Numbered from the stretch's first letter, positions 36,001 through 46,400 are shown. The stretch: 64,000 nt of DNA from Siphonodentalium dalli (GCA_032622095.1 CP136064.1:46017573-46081572); one strand, 5' to 3'. Program-made: numbers and translations. Notes: generated by a model not told the origin, from the letters alone.

Positions 36001-39000
36001 ATATGCGAGTCGACCATAGGTCGCCTCGCATATATAAGAGAATGCATTGGCCTAACAATTTTTTACAATTTTAATAATTTGTTCTTGTATTCTTTAACAT
36101 TTTTATAATTTCACCCATACAGAGCCCCATGCAAACATGAGCAGACGACACTCTTCTATGTGCTTCTATATATGTGTGGGGCTCCCTGCAGGGTAATGGA
36201 TGTTTTTTTATTTTATGTCCTAAAAATTGTAAGAAACATTCATTTAAAAAACATGATAAAAAATTGTTAAGCCAATGCATTCTCTTATATATGCGAGGCG
36301 ACCTATGGTCGACTCGCATATATAAGAGAATGCATTGGTACAGGGTAAAAAAATCACGACTTCCGACTGGATTTGATATGGCGGGTCACATATAAGAGAA
36401 TCCATTGAAACAGGAATTTTGCAAAATTTCTGGAAGCTCCAGTAATGGAAGGGTTAAGTACTATTTGAAATTGTTGTTGAAGTAGGCCTATATTGATTGC
36501 GAAATGCAAAAATTAAAGTTATCCTGGTGTGCTGCACATCTGAATTTTTTTGAGGAATGCTTTTATATAGTGAACATTCACATGACCACGATTAAATTGT
36601 AAGTGCAGAAATCAGGCCGACAAAAATGTGAATAGTCTGTTCATACGATTGCAATTTCGTCGCAGATGGGGAAAATCGTGGGTTATTCGTACTACTAGTA
36701 TAGCAGCATTATATACACATGTAGCTGCATCACAACTATCATGTATATATAGTCTAAAAAGTTCTATATTGTAATTGTTTTGACTTTGAATTTGTTTTGG
36801 GGTATCTGTTCTTGCGTTTGCAATGTCAGACATTACCTTCTGTTGCTTGTCTCTGTCGGCAAAATAGGAGTCGGAAACATTACAGGCATTCATTATGGTG
36901 CCAAATCTCCTCTTTCCCTGTCGTCCAATCTTGCAGACTACCCATCGAAAGTAGTTGTGATTCAGGTACATTCACCATTTTTACACTAATCACACATGAT
37001 CACATGACTACCATACCATCAATCTTTCCATATGCAGTTTTTACATACACCCAACAGCGATTCCATTGCGAGTGGGGGTAACCAAGGATATGCCACGATT
37101 TTCGCAGCTGAATTCAAACACTGCTTGATATCCACTTTTACTCACGATGTTGTCATGAGCATGAATCATGGTCATATGAACATTCACTTAGAAGGCTTAA
37201 TAGAAAATTTCAGTGTCTAATTCCAAACATGAAGCCACAAGTTTAATGAATATTTTCTGATTTTAAAATAAAAAAATATGAAATCTTCTATATTCTGTCA
37301 GAATAGCTCATGAGGCAGTAAGATTCAATTTTCATACAAAGCTATAGTCACCAGTGCATTTTTCTAATGGTTCCATATTGTGTAGTTACAGTCAGAATTT
37401 ATAAGTCAAAGGGGAGGGGCTGCAAATATAATCCGAAAGCTGGGAATTAGTAGTTTGGCTTGCACCCAAGGGGAAGCAGAGAAGCCATTCAAGACGCCAT
37501 AAATTAAGTCCCAGCCATGAAAGTCTAAAGCAGGAAATGAATATGATCACAGCTATCATTTTATACACTATTCATTGCACCAGCAAAGGTTGCATTTTGA
37601 CCAGAGTTATGACCCTTTGAAAAAAATTATCCAAACTTGAGTTTGAAAAGATTTTTTTTCCCTCATTTGGTATATACTGGTACAATATATCCGTATGAAA
37701 ATACAGCCTAAGTTCAAGTTCCAGACCTGCCCCATGCATACAAACAACCAAATTGTACATCTCTTGAAATAGTCTTGTTAATAAATGTTAATCTTTCATG
37801 ATGGGAGCTGCACTGGTGAAGCATTAAAGATCCTATGCCTGTGCATTCTCTTATATACACGAGTCTCCCATAGAAAGCCCCAGTATAGAAAGTGTTAATG
37901 TTTGATTTTGATGGTAGAAATAGAAAGCCTGAAGACATTCTTATTTCAGGTTACAATATACCATTTGCTGAAGCTCTTCCAGAGTGAGACAGACATTATG
38001 CTAGGCAAGAAATCCCTGGTGGCAGAGTTTTATGATGAACTCGTAAGTACTTAACCCTTTCATGACTGGAGCTTCCTGAAATTTTTTGAAAACCTTGTGC
38101 CAATGCATTCTCTTATATATGTAAGTCTCCCATAGGGAGCCTTGCATAGCTAAGAGAATACATTGGCCTAACAATATTTACCTTGACCGAGTTAGCCAAT
38201 GCATTCGCTATGCCAGTCTTTTTCAGTCTTCACAGTAAGGTGAGCGACTCTAACAGTCAGTGACTGTCTTATTTTTATAATATGCAATCAACATTGTTTT
38301 CAATTCATCTCTAGGCAAATAGAAGTGTCAGATGCTGAACAACATACTGTATAATTTTCGTGAAGACAGATATTCTTCTGCTTTTGTCAGGAGAAAAAAT
38401 GTGCCTCACCTGTGTTAAGTTTAAATACATATATTTTCAAGTTGATTTTCCCCTGTATTCATAATATTAAAACAAACACTGGTAGAAACTTCCAGATACT
38501 GCATTTAGTTATATGTTGCCATCTCGTGTGATGCTGTGAAGAGTACAAAATATTATGGTTTGTCAAAGTCAAATTTAATAAAATTATTCTTGATGATCGA
38601 AATCTTTATGTTTGTACAGCGAACGGCAAACTAATTTCCTTGAGCACCTATTCCGGAAAACTGATTGAGGGAGTCTTGTAACTGCTGTGATAGCATAAAT
38701 TGAGCTATTGCTGTATGTCTTCCAAAATTTTCTTCTTTGCAGGTTTTCAATGAGCCAACGTCAATGATGCACAGTATGCTGACAAACTGTCCACCAGCAA
38801 TGATGGGCCATTACAAGCATGATGTTGATTGTAAGTACGGTAAAAGCATACCCTCATGATACGGTCCTGCAAACATTTTGTTTCCATTCGAACCGAATAC
38901 ACATTAATGTTATCGAATCAAATATCATAATCGAAAATTATCAAAGTCCGGACAAAGCCAGAAAGTATATAATTAAGGGTAGTCTCCAATCAGGAAAGTT

Positions 39001-42000
39001 CGGTTTTATTAGACACGATTCGCAGAATAGTGACTGCTTGCAACCATAATTTAACCAAAAATATATCAATTAAACATAGCCCCGTACTCATTGCTAAATA
39101 ATGCTTGATCTTCAGACAGACTCTTGTGCCAACATGTATGTAGTAGTTTTAGATGGGTGAATATGAACTTCTCAACTCTTGACATAACGGCAAAGTATGA
39201 CTGACTGACGAGGTTTGCCGAAAGGGGAAATAATGTGCTCTGAAAACACATTCAGGTCAAGTAGTTTGCATATTAAGGAATGGGACATAGCTGTATATAG
39301 GTAGAGTACGTGGTTGTGAATTGAAAACTGAGTTCGTGCTTGTCCGATTGAATGAATTATACATTATTCAAGTTCTCCAAAGGCTATAATATTGATCAGG
39401 TGGTTCCTTTCTGGAATTGTTCTGATGTATACTTTACAGTTAAGATATTCATTGGAGTTCAAGAGAATTATTTCACAATTCCCCAGTTCACTTTACCTGC
39501 AATCGTTTTCTGAATTGGGTGAAATGTATTCAAAATATTAACTGAGAATGTTAAAATGATATCGAACCGAATTTGAATTGAATATTGGGACTTAATTGAA
39601 AAACGAATCGAACATTGAATATTCAAAGTACCCTACCTCATGACTGAATGAGTTGGCATGGTTGGTATACTGTATTACATCCATTTAGTTCTCCATCCAT
39701 CTGTCTATTTATCCAAATAGAAATCTCAGCCACGGGTTGTCAAATCTAAATTCAACCAATTCTAAATTCAATGAAGTTTGGTATGGATGTTCAACATCAC
39801 AATGTCATTCAGAGGATTCAGTGTTGAATGGTTTTGCCATACTTGACCGTCAAATGGTGTTGTTCATGTCTCAAATATGGTGCTGAACATTTGCAGAATG
39901 AGGTCCCCAGAGGGTGTTTTTATTAGTGATGCTACCTTTCACATAGGGTCCTGCGAATTGGAGATTTTGATCGAATCGAATATCGAATCGAGTCTACATA
40001 ATCGAATCGAATATCGAAACGAATATCGAATCGAATCATACGTGTGTGTTGCATTCTCAATTAGGCATTTAATGTTGATGATTAGACGATTTGAGAAATG
40101 TTCTATGAACTTCCATCATAACTTGTTTGGCGATCAACTGTCGTTCCCGATACTATTAACTTCAATTGAGAATATTGTTGAGAGAAAAAAAAAACAGATT
40201 AAAACGTCCATGCGGTCGTAACGACTGTTAGATATATAACCACTAAACGGATTATCGGAATTAAAATCACGTGCACTATGTAGAGTTTGCATGTACATGC
40301 ACAATTGCAAATCGGCACTCGGAAACACCCGTTTTTATAAACTTGAAGATGCAACAACAGTCGCATGGTAGCCTGTTTATGTAGTGCTGGATGCTTAGAT
40401 GTCTTGTTGTCCCAGACGCTTGCGATTTATATACCACGTTGCATTCATCACACGTGTAAGTATCTGCACTACATGCAGCTTTTATCATGTTTAAAATAAA
40501 CATGAATAACGGACGACAAATTGTCAAGTTTCAAGGAACGCTCCGAAACTGAAAGTCAACTTCAAAAGAAAACACCGCCACACGCACTCTTCGACGCCGG
40601 GAGCACGTGTTATTTACATTCTCGGCGATATTACAGAACGAATGTCGACCGCGACAAATGCGGAGGATGGGAAAGATACATTTATTTTATTGTTAAATAC
40701 ACTTATTAAGTTGTAACATATATCAACATACCATGCATAAAATCATCTGGCCAATATCCATTTGTATTCATACTTCGTTCGAACGACGAATCACTAGAAA
40801 AGGGGTTAGCGGTGTACTCCATTGGTACCTCGTGTGCGCAGTTTTAGACAAAACGGGAAAAGTCGCGTGCCGCGATCTGAATAAACTGATGTTTTTGTTG
40901 TACAATTTGAAAAAGTAGAATTACACCACAAAACTGGATCGAGATATCCATGGTAACTCGAGTAATGACCAATCTGGACAATGCTTTAAAGCATCTCATT
41001 GCTATTATAATTTACGCGTGTCGTCGGTCCATCGGCGATCTCTGAGCTGTTGGCTACCATGTTCAAAGCTAGAATTCAGATGTATTTAGTCGTCCTATAG
41101 TGGCTAATTACTGGCTATACTTATATTTAATAGCATGCGAACATTCGCGATGTACAATAAGAATTATAAGGTGCATATATTCATAATTTTCGGGAATTAT
41201 ATGGCACAGAAACAGCGAAGATCGACGTGTGCACTTGTTCGTAAACAGCTTACTTTTTTGTCAGTGTATATTCGAAATTTCGAGTTGGAAATTTCTCATC
41301 GAATTTGACTTTCGAATCGAATCTCGAATATTCGCAGGACCCTACTTTCACAGCAGGCTAGCATCACTAAGTTCATCCTCTGGAGACCTCATTCTGCCAA
41401 GGCCTCATCTTCTGTTATCAAATTAACAAGTTTTTTTAGTTTCTTGAGATAGGTTTGTAAAGATAGGTTGTAAAGTTTGAGATATTGCCATGGCTTGGTA
41501 TCCGTCATCTGTGTGTGCATGTGTGGAGACGACCGTCAACAATTTCCATTAGCTTGGGCTACAGGTCATACCTTTGATCGGATCATTATGAAATTTGTCT
41601 TGGCTGTTGACATTGACATTTAGATGGGAACGAGTCATTTTGGGGTCATTTGGCGATAAAACATGGCCGCTGGCAGCCATCTTGGATTTTACTCTTTGCA
41701 TGACTAAATCGTTTGGCACGGGCTACAAGTCGTACCTTTGGTTCGGTCATCATGAAATTTGTCATGGATGTTAACATTGACATGTAGATGGGAACGAGTC
41801 ATTTTGGGGTCATTCGGTCAAAAAACATGGCCGCCGGTGGCCATTTTGGATTTCAAAATGCAATCCATTAGCACGAGCTACAGGCCGTTCTGTTTGTCTG
41901 ATAATTATGAAATTGTCATGGATGTTAACATTAACATGTAGATGGGAATGAGTCATTTTTGGGTCATTTGGCCATAAAACATGGCCACTGGCAGCCATCT

Positions 42001-43112
42001 TGGATTTAACTTTTTCATGACTAAATCCTTTGGCTAGTGTTTGTACCTTTTGTCGAATCATTATGAAATTGGTCATGGATGATAGTGTCACCTCATTATA
42101 TGGGAGACCTAGACTCATTTAATTTCCCAGCTGGTGAATATTGTGATGTGTACCCATTGGGCACCTCGATTATCCAATGTGTCATCGGCCAATTTGGTGA
42201 TATAGAGAATCTAAACTAAAAAAGAATCTTTGTGAAGAAGTTCCTTAATAAACTAAAAAGACTTGTTTATTGGATAATAAAGATACTATCCAGAGAAGAT
42301 GAGGCCTACGCAGAATGGGGGGGGGGGGTCGCCAAAGGGTTAATATGGTGATGCTAGCCTGTTATGCATGGTATCATCACTAAATTCAACCTCTGGGGAC
42401 CTCATTCTGCAAATATCCGGCACCATATTCTCACGCATGTTGCCAATGCCAAAATTTAACATGATTATCAAAAACAGAAATGCTTATTGCTGTAGTAACA
42501 TTAAAAATATGAACCTATTTGCCTGAGGATATATTGAAGTAGCATAATAATATGATCAATATATATAAAAGAGTAGGATATGTCTGTCATGTGCGCGAAG
42601 AGCACACAGGGGCTGCAGGTCCCTTTGATGCTGAATCAAGGCTCCCGAAGCCTGTTTCAGCTAGTTGTCTATGAATTCTTTGATAACTAATCATATTAAT
42701 ATAGCATACCTGGGATGTAAGATTATTATGGATTTTAAACAGTAATATTGTTGCAAAAAAGCAACATTGTTGCAAAATTGCTTAATCAAAATCAGTTGTT
42801 GCCTTGGCCGATTTCTACCACCTAGGCAAAAATATTGCCAAGGGATCTTTTCCTCAATTCCCAGGGTTGCTTCTCCCAATTTGATAGCCTTCAGTTTATG
42901 ATAGTTTATACTTTTATGATAATATAATTGCAGTTGAAGACAAGAAAGTTAAAACTCTTGACAAAATAACAAATTCCCAGAAGAAGATAAAGTATGAGAT
43001 AACCCAACTGAACGACAGACTGAAACAGAGTAAAGACGCAATACAGAAAATGAAAACTGACATCAAGAAATTAGAGGAGACATCGGAAGAAGTTGTGATT
43101 CCGATTACATGA
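29949..43112 (+). CDS. YEATS4: YEATS domain-containing protein 4 (GAS41), first coding exon not found
   Basis: Six exons (29949-30068, 31036-31102, 35179-35273, 37950-38042, 38743-38830, 42934-43112) join in consistent phase to give 213 residues ending in TGA. The human protein has 227, so about 15 N-terminal residues are missing. GAS41 is a nuclear subunit of the SRCAP and TIP60/p400 remodelling complexes; its YEATS domain binds acylated lysines of histone H3. Visible signatures are the invariant [20 protein letters not shown] block, HESY (31075-31086) and GWGEFE (Trp at 35217-35219), which supply the acyl-lysine pocket. DPNERPV, LLKLFQS and [13 protein letters not shown] follow, then a Lys/Glu-rich C-terminal coiled coil (last exon). 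All introns are GT-AG. An AATAAA lies at 43257-43262. Introns are packed with mobile elements, several within 30 bp of a donor. Confidence 0.95.
31036..31102 (+). CDS. YEATS4: YEATS4 exon, HESY acyl-lysine pocket
   Basis: Acceptor TTAACAG, donor GTGAGA. It encodes [20 protein letters not shown] then NR plus one base (phase 1). His, Ser and Tyr of HESY are reader-pocket residues in the human protein. Confidence 0.93.
32050..32372. repeat. Duplicated segments, also inverted at 60613-60770
   Basis: ATGGGTTAAAATGGTTTGTT followed by AGACATGGGTTTATGACATT occurs at about 32090 and 32309. GACATTAATGCTTTAAGCCC-like sequence occurs at 32055 and 32156. The 32149-32310 part (CTACTGTGCGACATTCGCG, ATATACGACCCAAAGCGTCC) is present in inverted orientation at 60613-60770, so this is a dispersed element. 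Confidence 0.55.
33064..33645 (+). repeat. Family D tandem repeat, copy 3
   Basis: Begins TTAGCTCAACTTG, then CTCACCCTACAGGCTGCAT. It contains GGATCTTCGGGGTGACCTC, CAGCAGCCATC and GCACACCCTGCACCCCGCAT. About 3.5 monomers, in a YEATS4 intron. Confidence 0.65.
35179..35273 (+). CDS. YEATS4: YEATS4 exon, GWGEFE segment
   Basis: Acceptor ACTTTCAG, donor GTGAGT. It completes a split Val codon and then encodes [20 protein letters not shown] and [16 protein letters not shown] tail begins about 8 bp after the donor. Confidence 0.95.
35281..35725 (-). mobile_element. tRNA-derived SINE
   Basis: Read on the minus strand, the 5' part contains GCGGTCCAGTGGTTAGCGCG and TTGGAC (tRNA-like A-box region), then GAGTTCGCGGC resembling a B box. 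After a long unique body comes TTTGAGCGCTTTGGGCCTCA, then GGCGCTTTACAAATGC, and the element ends in a short ATT repeat at 35281-35295. A tRNA head, body and ATT-rich tail after a GCGC(T/A) motif is a typical SINE plan. It sits in the intron right after YEATS4 exon 35179-35273, in antisense orientation. The small plus-strand frame over it is not a gene. Confidence 0.65.
35735..36453 (+). mobile_element. TTAA-type MITE, family B2, with nested B3
   Basis: TTAA duplications at 35731-35734 and 36454-36457. The left end is CCTTTTCATGACGAAAGCTG, the right end GAAGCTCCAGTAATGGAAGG before the final G. The second palindromic core is split by a complete B3 element (35932-36390). Removing it and one TA restores CGCATATATAAGAG exactly. 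piggyBac-type by its TTAA sites. Confidence 0.75.
35932..36390 (+). mobile_element. TA-flanked MITE, family B3, copy 1
   Basis: Terminal inverted repeats TGTGACCCGCCATATCAAAT then CCAGTCGGAAGTCG, with TA at 35930-35931 and 36391-36392. A TA duplication suggests a Tc1/mariner-type origin. It carries two copies of the CCAATGCATTCTCTTATATA palindrome also found in B1 and B2. A middle segment has TGGGGCTCCCTGCAGGG. Confidence 0.75.
37788..37898 (+). mobile_element. Short family B2 derivative
   Basis: TTAA, then TCTTTCATGATGGGAGCTGC, half of the palindromic core (GTGCATTCTCTTATATACAC), and a truncated end before TTAA at 37895. It lies 50 bp before YEATS4 exon 37950-38042. Confidence 0.45.
37950..38042 (+). 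CDS. YEATS4: YEATS4 exon, LLKLFQS segment
   Basis: Acceptor TTATTTCAG, donor GTAAGT, 31 codons in phase 0: [20 protein letters not shown] followed by [13 protein letters not shown]2 element's TTAA starts 9 bp beyond the exon. Confidence 0.95.
38051..38210 (+). mobile_element. Truncated family B2 MITE next to a splice donor
   Basis: TTAA, CCCTTTCATGACTGGAGCTT, then the palindromic core around CTCCCATAGGGAG. It is 3'-truncated with no second TTAA end. It is inserted 8 bp after the YEATS4 exon that ends at 38042. Confidence 0.55.
38743..38830 (+). CDS. YEATS4: YEATS4 exon, linker between YEATS domain and coiled coil
   Basis: Acceptor CTTCTTTGCAG, donor GTAAGT. It encodes [20 protein letters not shown] and MGHYKHDVD plus one base, matching the human segment that ends in YKHETEF. 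Confidence 0.92.
38860..39635. mobile_element. hAT-type element, copy 1 (776 bp)
   Basis: A perfect 8-bp target duplication CCTCATGA flanks it (38852-38859, 39636-39643). The ends TACGGTCCTGCAAAC and TTCAAAGTACCCTA are diverged versions of the ends of the second copy. CGAA-rich subterminal repeats (TCGAATCAAATATC, AACGAATCGAACATTGAATA) occur at both sides. 8-bp duplications and YARNG-like ends define hAT. No coding capacity is left. It lies in a YEATS4 intron, 22 bp after the donor. Confidence 0.75.
39944..41344. mobile_element. hAT-type element, copy 2 (1401 bp) with BED remnant
   Basis: A perfect 8-bp duplication CTTTCACA (39936-39943, 41345-41352) flanks TAGGGTCCTGCGAAT at the left and ATTCGCAGGACCCTA at the right. 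Subterminal CGAATCGAATATCGAATCG repeats lie at both ends. TAGGG fits the hAT end rule YARNG. The element interrupts a family A MITE, whose sequence continues on both sides. The interior holds a minus-strand frame with a BED-type zinc-finger signature but no dimerisation/catalytic domain, so it is a deletion derivative of an autonomous hAT. Confidence 0.85.
40276..40527 (-). pseudogene. BED zinc-finger remnant of a hAT transposase
   Basis: An 83-codon frame inside the hAT element. Residues 24-49 read [16 protein letters not shown] then [10 protein letters not shown], giving Cys26-x2-Cys29 and His43-x4-His48, the BED-finger pattern that forms the DNA-binding N-terminus of many hAT transposases. 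Nothing resembling the RNase H-like core or the hATC dimerisation region follows within the element. Presumed non-functional. Confidence 0.6.
41435..42090 (+). repeat. Family D tandem repeat, variant copy 4
   Basis: AAGTTTGAGATATTGCCATG then GTATCCGTCATCTG open the array. Monomers carry CAGCCATCTTGGATTTTAC, CATGACTAAATC and GGTCATTTGG. The spacing is ~160 bp over about four monomers. It is nested within the split family A element. Confidence 0.6.
42934..43112 (+). CDS. YEATS4: YEATS4 last coding exon, coiled coil
   Basis: Acceptor TATAATTGCAG. It completes a Phe codon, then 58 residues and TGA. The sequence is heptad-like and Lys/Glu/Gln rich ([33 protein letters not shown]), matching the C-terminal coiled coil through which GAS41 contacts partner proteins. 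It ends in VVIPIT, which differs from the human tail. Confidence 0.93.
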
Positions 43113-44250
43113 GCCAACACTAATGTCAAAATGTCTGTTAATGGTAAGTGTTCCATCCAAAGCCATTTTAATACCAGATATTCCAATATATACTATACCA
43201 GTGACAAGGCTCACAAGTCTGATTTTTGGCAGAAACACACCAACTGCCATATCCCTAATAAATTCGTGAAATTAAGCATCTCTTCCAAGATATCACCCCA
43301 TCTATCTTAATGTCAATTAAACCACCATCTTTTGACACGTAACACAAAAAAATCAATGGAAGTTAACTTGCGATATCGTACTGAAAACTTGCAGACTCTA
43401 CTGGAAATTTGGGGGTAAAACAGGTTGTCAATCTGGGTGTCCCCCTAATATCCTCAATAATTCTGAATAATTGTCAACTGAGCCAAAATATCTCCCAGAG
43501 TATGTTGTAGGCCATAAAATTTCCTCTTGTTTGGTATATAACCTGATGGTTTCAATTAAAGTAAGTCGACATATTGTACGGGTATTCGTAAGTTTGGCAT
43601 TTCTGATCATAATAACCATCTTTACAATGCTTGGCATGTGTGGATGCACCAATCCTCTTCCAATATTGAACAATTAGCATATGTCATTGTTCAGAACTTA
43701 CAAATAAGATTTTCACAGTATTGGAACAATGAGTTGTATAATGATAAGAACAAACCAAATTGAAATAAACTTAAGATTCTTAGATTTAAAATGGAAAACT
43801 ATTTACTTGCCAATTTAGATAGTGATCTTGTAACCACTTTTCAAAAAATTAGGATTAGTGCTACCCTCTTAGAAATGAACGAAAGATATTGATGGATACT
43901 ATCAGTAGCATATTCCCAAAATTTCATACATTTAGTAATGTAGAAATAAGCTCCAATGATATGGATATTACGAAAATTTGTGTGTTCAGCATGTATCAAA
44001 AATGTAAGGAATTAGCCAGCTCCTGATTCAAATTACTTTGTCATTATACATTTCCTATTCAGCAATAATTGTTGAACATACATGTCTATACTTGTCTTTG
44101 TCATCTGTCAGTTTTGTCTGTTATGTAAATATATTGGTCATGTTCCGATAACTGGAATTTATGCCGAATAAATTGAATTAGAATTAGAATTTGAACGATA
44201 TCCATTTATAATCATTATATTTACCGGACAACCAGGCTTACAACCATTTT
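43113..44250 (+). other. YEATS4 3' region
   Basis: AATAAA at 43257-43262 is a reasonable polyadenylation signal, about 145 bp after the stop. A GTAAGT donor at 43142-43147 offers an alternative in which the 3' UTR is spliced further downstream. No other gene recognised. Confidence 0.4.
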
Positions 44251-44252
44251 TA

Positions 44253-44890
44253 GCTAAACTTGACAAAGTCAACTTTGGGCTATTGTTATGGGTTGACATC
44301 TGTCAGCCATCAACAATTTCCTTTGGCACACCCTACAGACCACATCCGATCATCAACTTTCATATGTACCGTATCTTCGGAGTGAACTCTAGATGGGAGC
44401 CATCAATTATTTCTGAAAATCATTGAAAAACATGGCTGCCAGTGGCCAACTTGGATTTTACTCTTTACATGACTAAATCTGTTGCCACATCCAACAGACC
44501 ACATCCGACTAAATAATTTGGCACCCTCTACAGGCCACATCCCTCATCCGATCGTCACCAAACTTTATATAGATCTTCGGGGTGACATGTAGATGGGGGG
44601 CGACCAATTTTTCCCCAACCATAGTCGATAAAAAACATGGCCATCTTGGATTTCATATTTGAATCCATCGGCACATTCTGCTGCCCATATTTATTGGAGA
44701 AATGTTTTTTAAATTTACAGGTGTGTTCAGGATCACATCTAGATGGGAACTATCAAATTTGAAAGATTTTCAATGAAAAACATGGCTGGTGGAAGTCATC
44801 TTGGATTTTGCTCTTTGCATGCTCACATCCAACATTTTAATCCAATTGATCCCAAACTTCATATGGTTCTTTGTGTTGACCTCTGGTATT
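44253..44890 (+). repeat. Family D tandem repeat, copy 5
   Basis: TTTAGCTAAACTTGACAAAG then CAACTTTGGGCTATTGTTAT, followed by about four monomers (TTTGGCACACCCTACAGACC, CTTCGGGGTGACATG, ATCTTGGATTTTGCTC). Confidence 0.65.
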
Positions 44891-45224
44891 GCTTAAACAT
44901 TTAAATATTCCGTATTCCAGATCACTCCATTGACTGTATAACAATATCCCCTCTCCAAGTTGACAAAACAATCGTTGAGTTACAGTGTCATTGACACTTT
45001 CATTTGATTATCTTGCCTAAGCTGCTATTTAAAGTGCATCTTTTAAAGCCATTTTTTTCTATTTGGTTTTAACACAAATTTTGTTTTGGAATTTAGGACA
45101 GCTACTAGGTTTGAATAAAATGAAAAGTAAAATTGGGATACAATATTTATAGCCTAGCATTCATGGAAAAGTAAAATTCTGATTCAAAATTGGCCTGGTA
45201 TTCATGGAAAATAATAGTTTTACC

Positions 45225-45770
45225 TCTATGCCACCTATAACATTTGACCCTTTCTATAGTCAATCTTCGTTGATGAGTCATTCCCTTAGGAAATGTTCAG
45301 ATTATAAAGATCAACTTATTATCTGAATATTTCCCAACAAAGATTATGAATTCTTCTCTCATTGTTTTATCTTTTCATCAAGCCTTGAAATAGTGTGCCT
45401 GTCATTTGCAGAATGAGGTCCCCAGAGGGTGAATTTAGTGATGCTACCCCCGCATAGCGGGCTAGCATCACCAAATTCACCCTCTGGGGACCTCATTCTG
45501 CTTACAACTCAGCAGAATGAGGTTCCCAGAGGGTGAATTTGGTGATGCTAGCCCGCTATGCGGGGGTAGCATCACTAAATTCACCCTCTGGGGACCTCAT
45601 TCTGCAAATGACAGGCACACTATTTCAAGGCTTGCTTTTCATCATACTGCATCTGCTAATTTATCCTAAACACCCCTCCAAATGAATAATCGACCATACC
45701 TATGTATAATATATAGCTGATGGCAGAATCCATTTAGTATATAAAGGATTAAGAGCATAAATAGATGAGA
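45225..45770. repeat. Family E repeat, copy interrupted by a family A MITE
   Basis: GGAAATGTTCAGATTATAAA, ATTATCTGAATATTTCCC and GGCAGAATCCATTTAGTATA align with 53990-54297. The family A element at 45379-45634 sits inside it, and the 53990 copy reads across that point without the insert. Confidence 0.6.
45379..45634. mobile_element. Palindromic MITE, family A, short form
   Basis: 256 bp, flanked by a perfect 8-bp duplication CTTTTCAT (45371-45378, 45635-45642). Ends CAAGCCTTGAAATAGTGTGC and complement. It is almost one continuous palindrome, itself made of two smaller palindromes around CCCGCATAGCGGG and CCCGCTATGCGGG. Non-coding. The 8-bp duplication is hAT-like. Confidence 0.8.
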
Positions 45771-46400
45771 TTATCTCTTCCTAAATACGTTTTATATAGT
45801 TTCCGGGGTATAAAATAATGCGATAATTAATTGGGAATGCGGGGTAACAATCATTGATACCTTTTGATATTGTATCCTCGTTATCAAATTCACCTTTCAG
45901 AGTATTTGTACGCCTTAATGATTAAAATAACATGAGAAATAAACTGACTTGTGTTGTGTTTACTAGTATACTACGGCGAAAATAGGTGTACACGGAAGCA
46001 ACGTAATTAATTCGTCGCGCGATTTCACCATGCGAACTCCTTTCTGCATATATTACAGGCGGCACACTTAGATTTCTTATCTTTCTTTGAAAAATATTTC
46101 CACACAGGACTCGTTTGTTCGTCGTGTTCTGCCATGATTACAGGAAGTTGTGACAACCGAAAGTACGGGTTTTCCCAACTTACCACGGTTGTCATTTCCG
46201 TTTTTTCCCGACAACCGAAACCAAACTGATTCCACGTTTAACCGCCCATCTCTATATTATACCATAAAATTCTAAATAAAATAAACATTAATTGACAAAA
46301 GCTTTTCCGGACAGTGTTCTTCAATTGATATTTATTATTTTACACCCAGGAAACTATATAAAACTTGTTATAGGAAGACATAGACCATCTTTAAATTTAT

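Larger units (their letters stand above)
39871..42445. mobile_element. Family A MITE split by two later insertions
   Basis: The left piece (39871-39943) and pieces at 41353-41430 and about 42090-42445 join into one long family A element. Its outer ends are ATATGGTGCTGAACATTTGC and, inverted, GCAAATATCCGGCACCATAT. The interior matches the intact copies at 48914 and 58191 (GCCTCATCT, GGTGAATATTGTGATG, GGGCACCTCGATTAT). A hAT element and a family D array interrupt it. Confidence 0.65.

Noticed and set aside
36612-36971. 119-codon minus-strand frame in a YEATS4 intron
   Set aside because: No family recognised, and the plus strand is also open over much of it. No evidence that it is coding.
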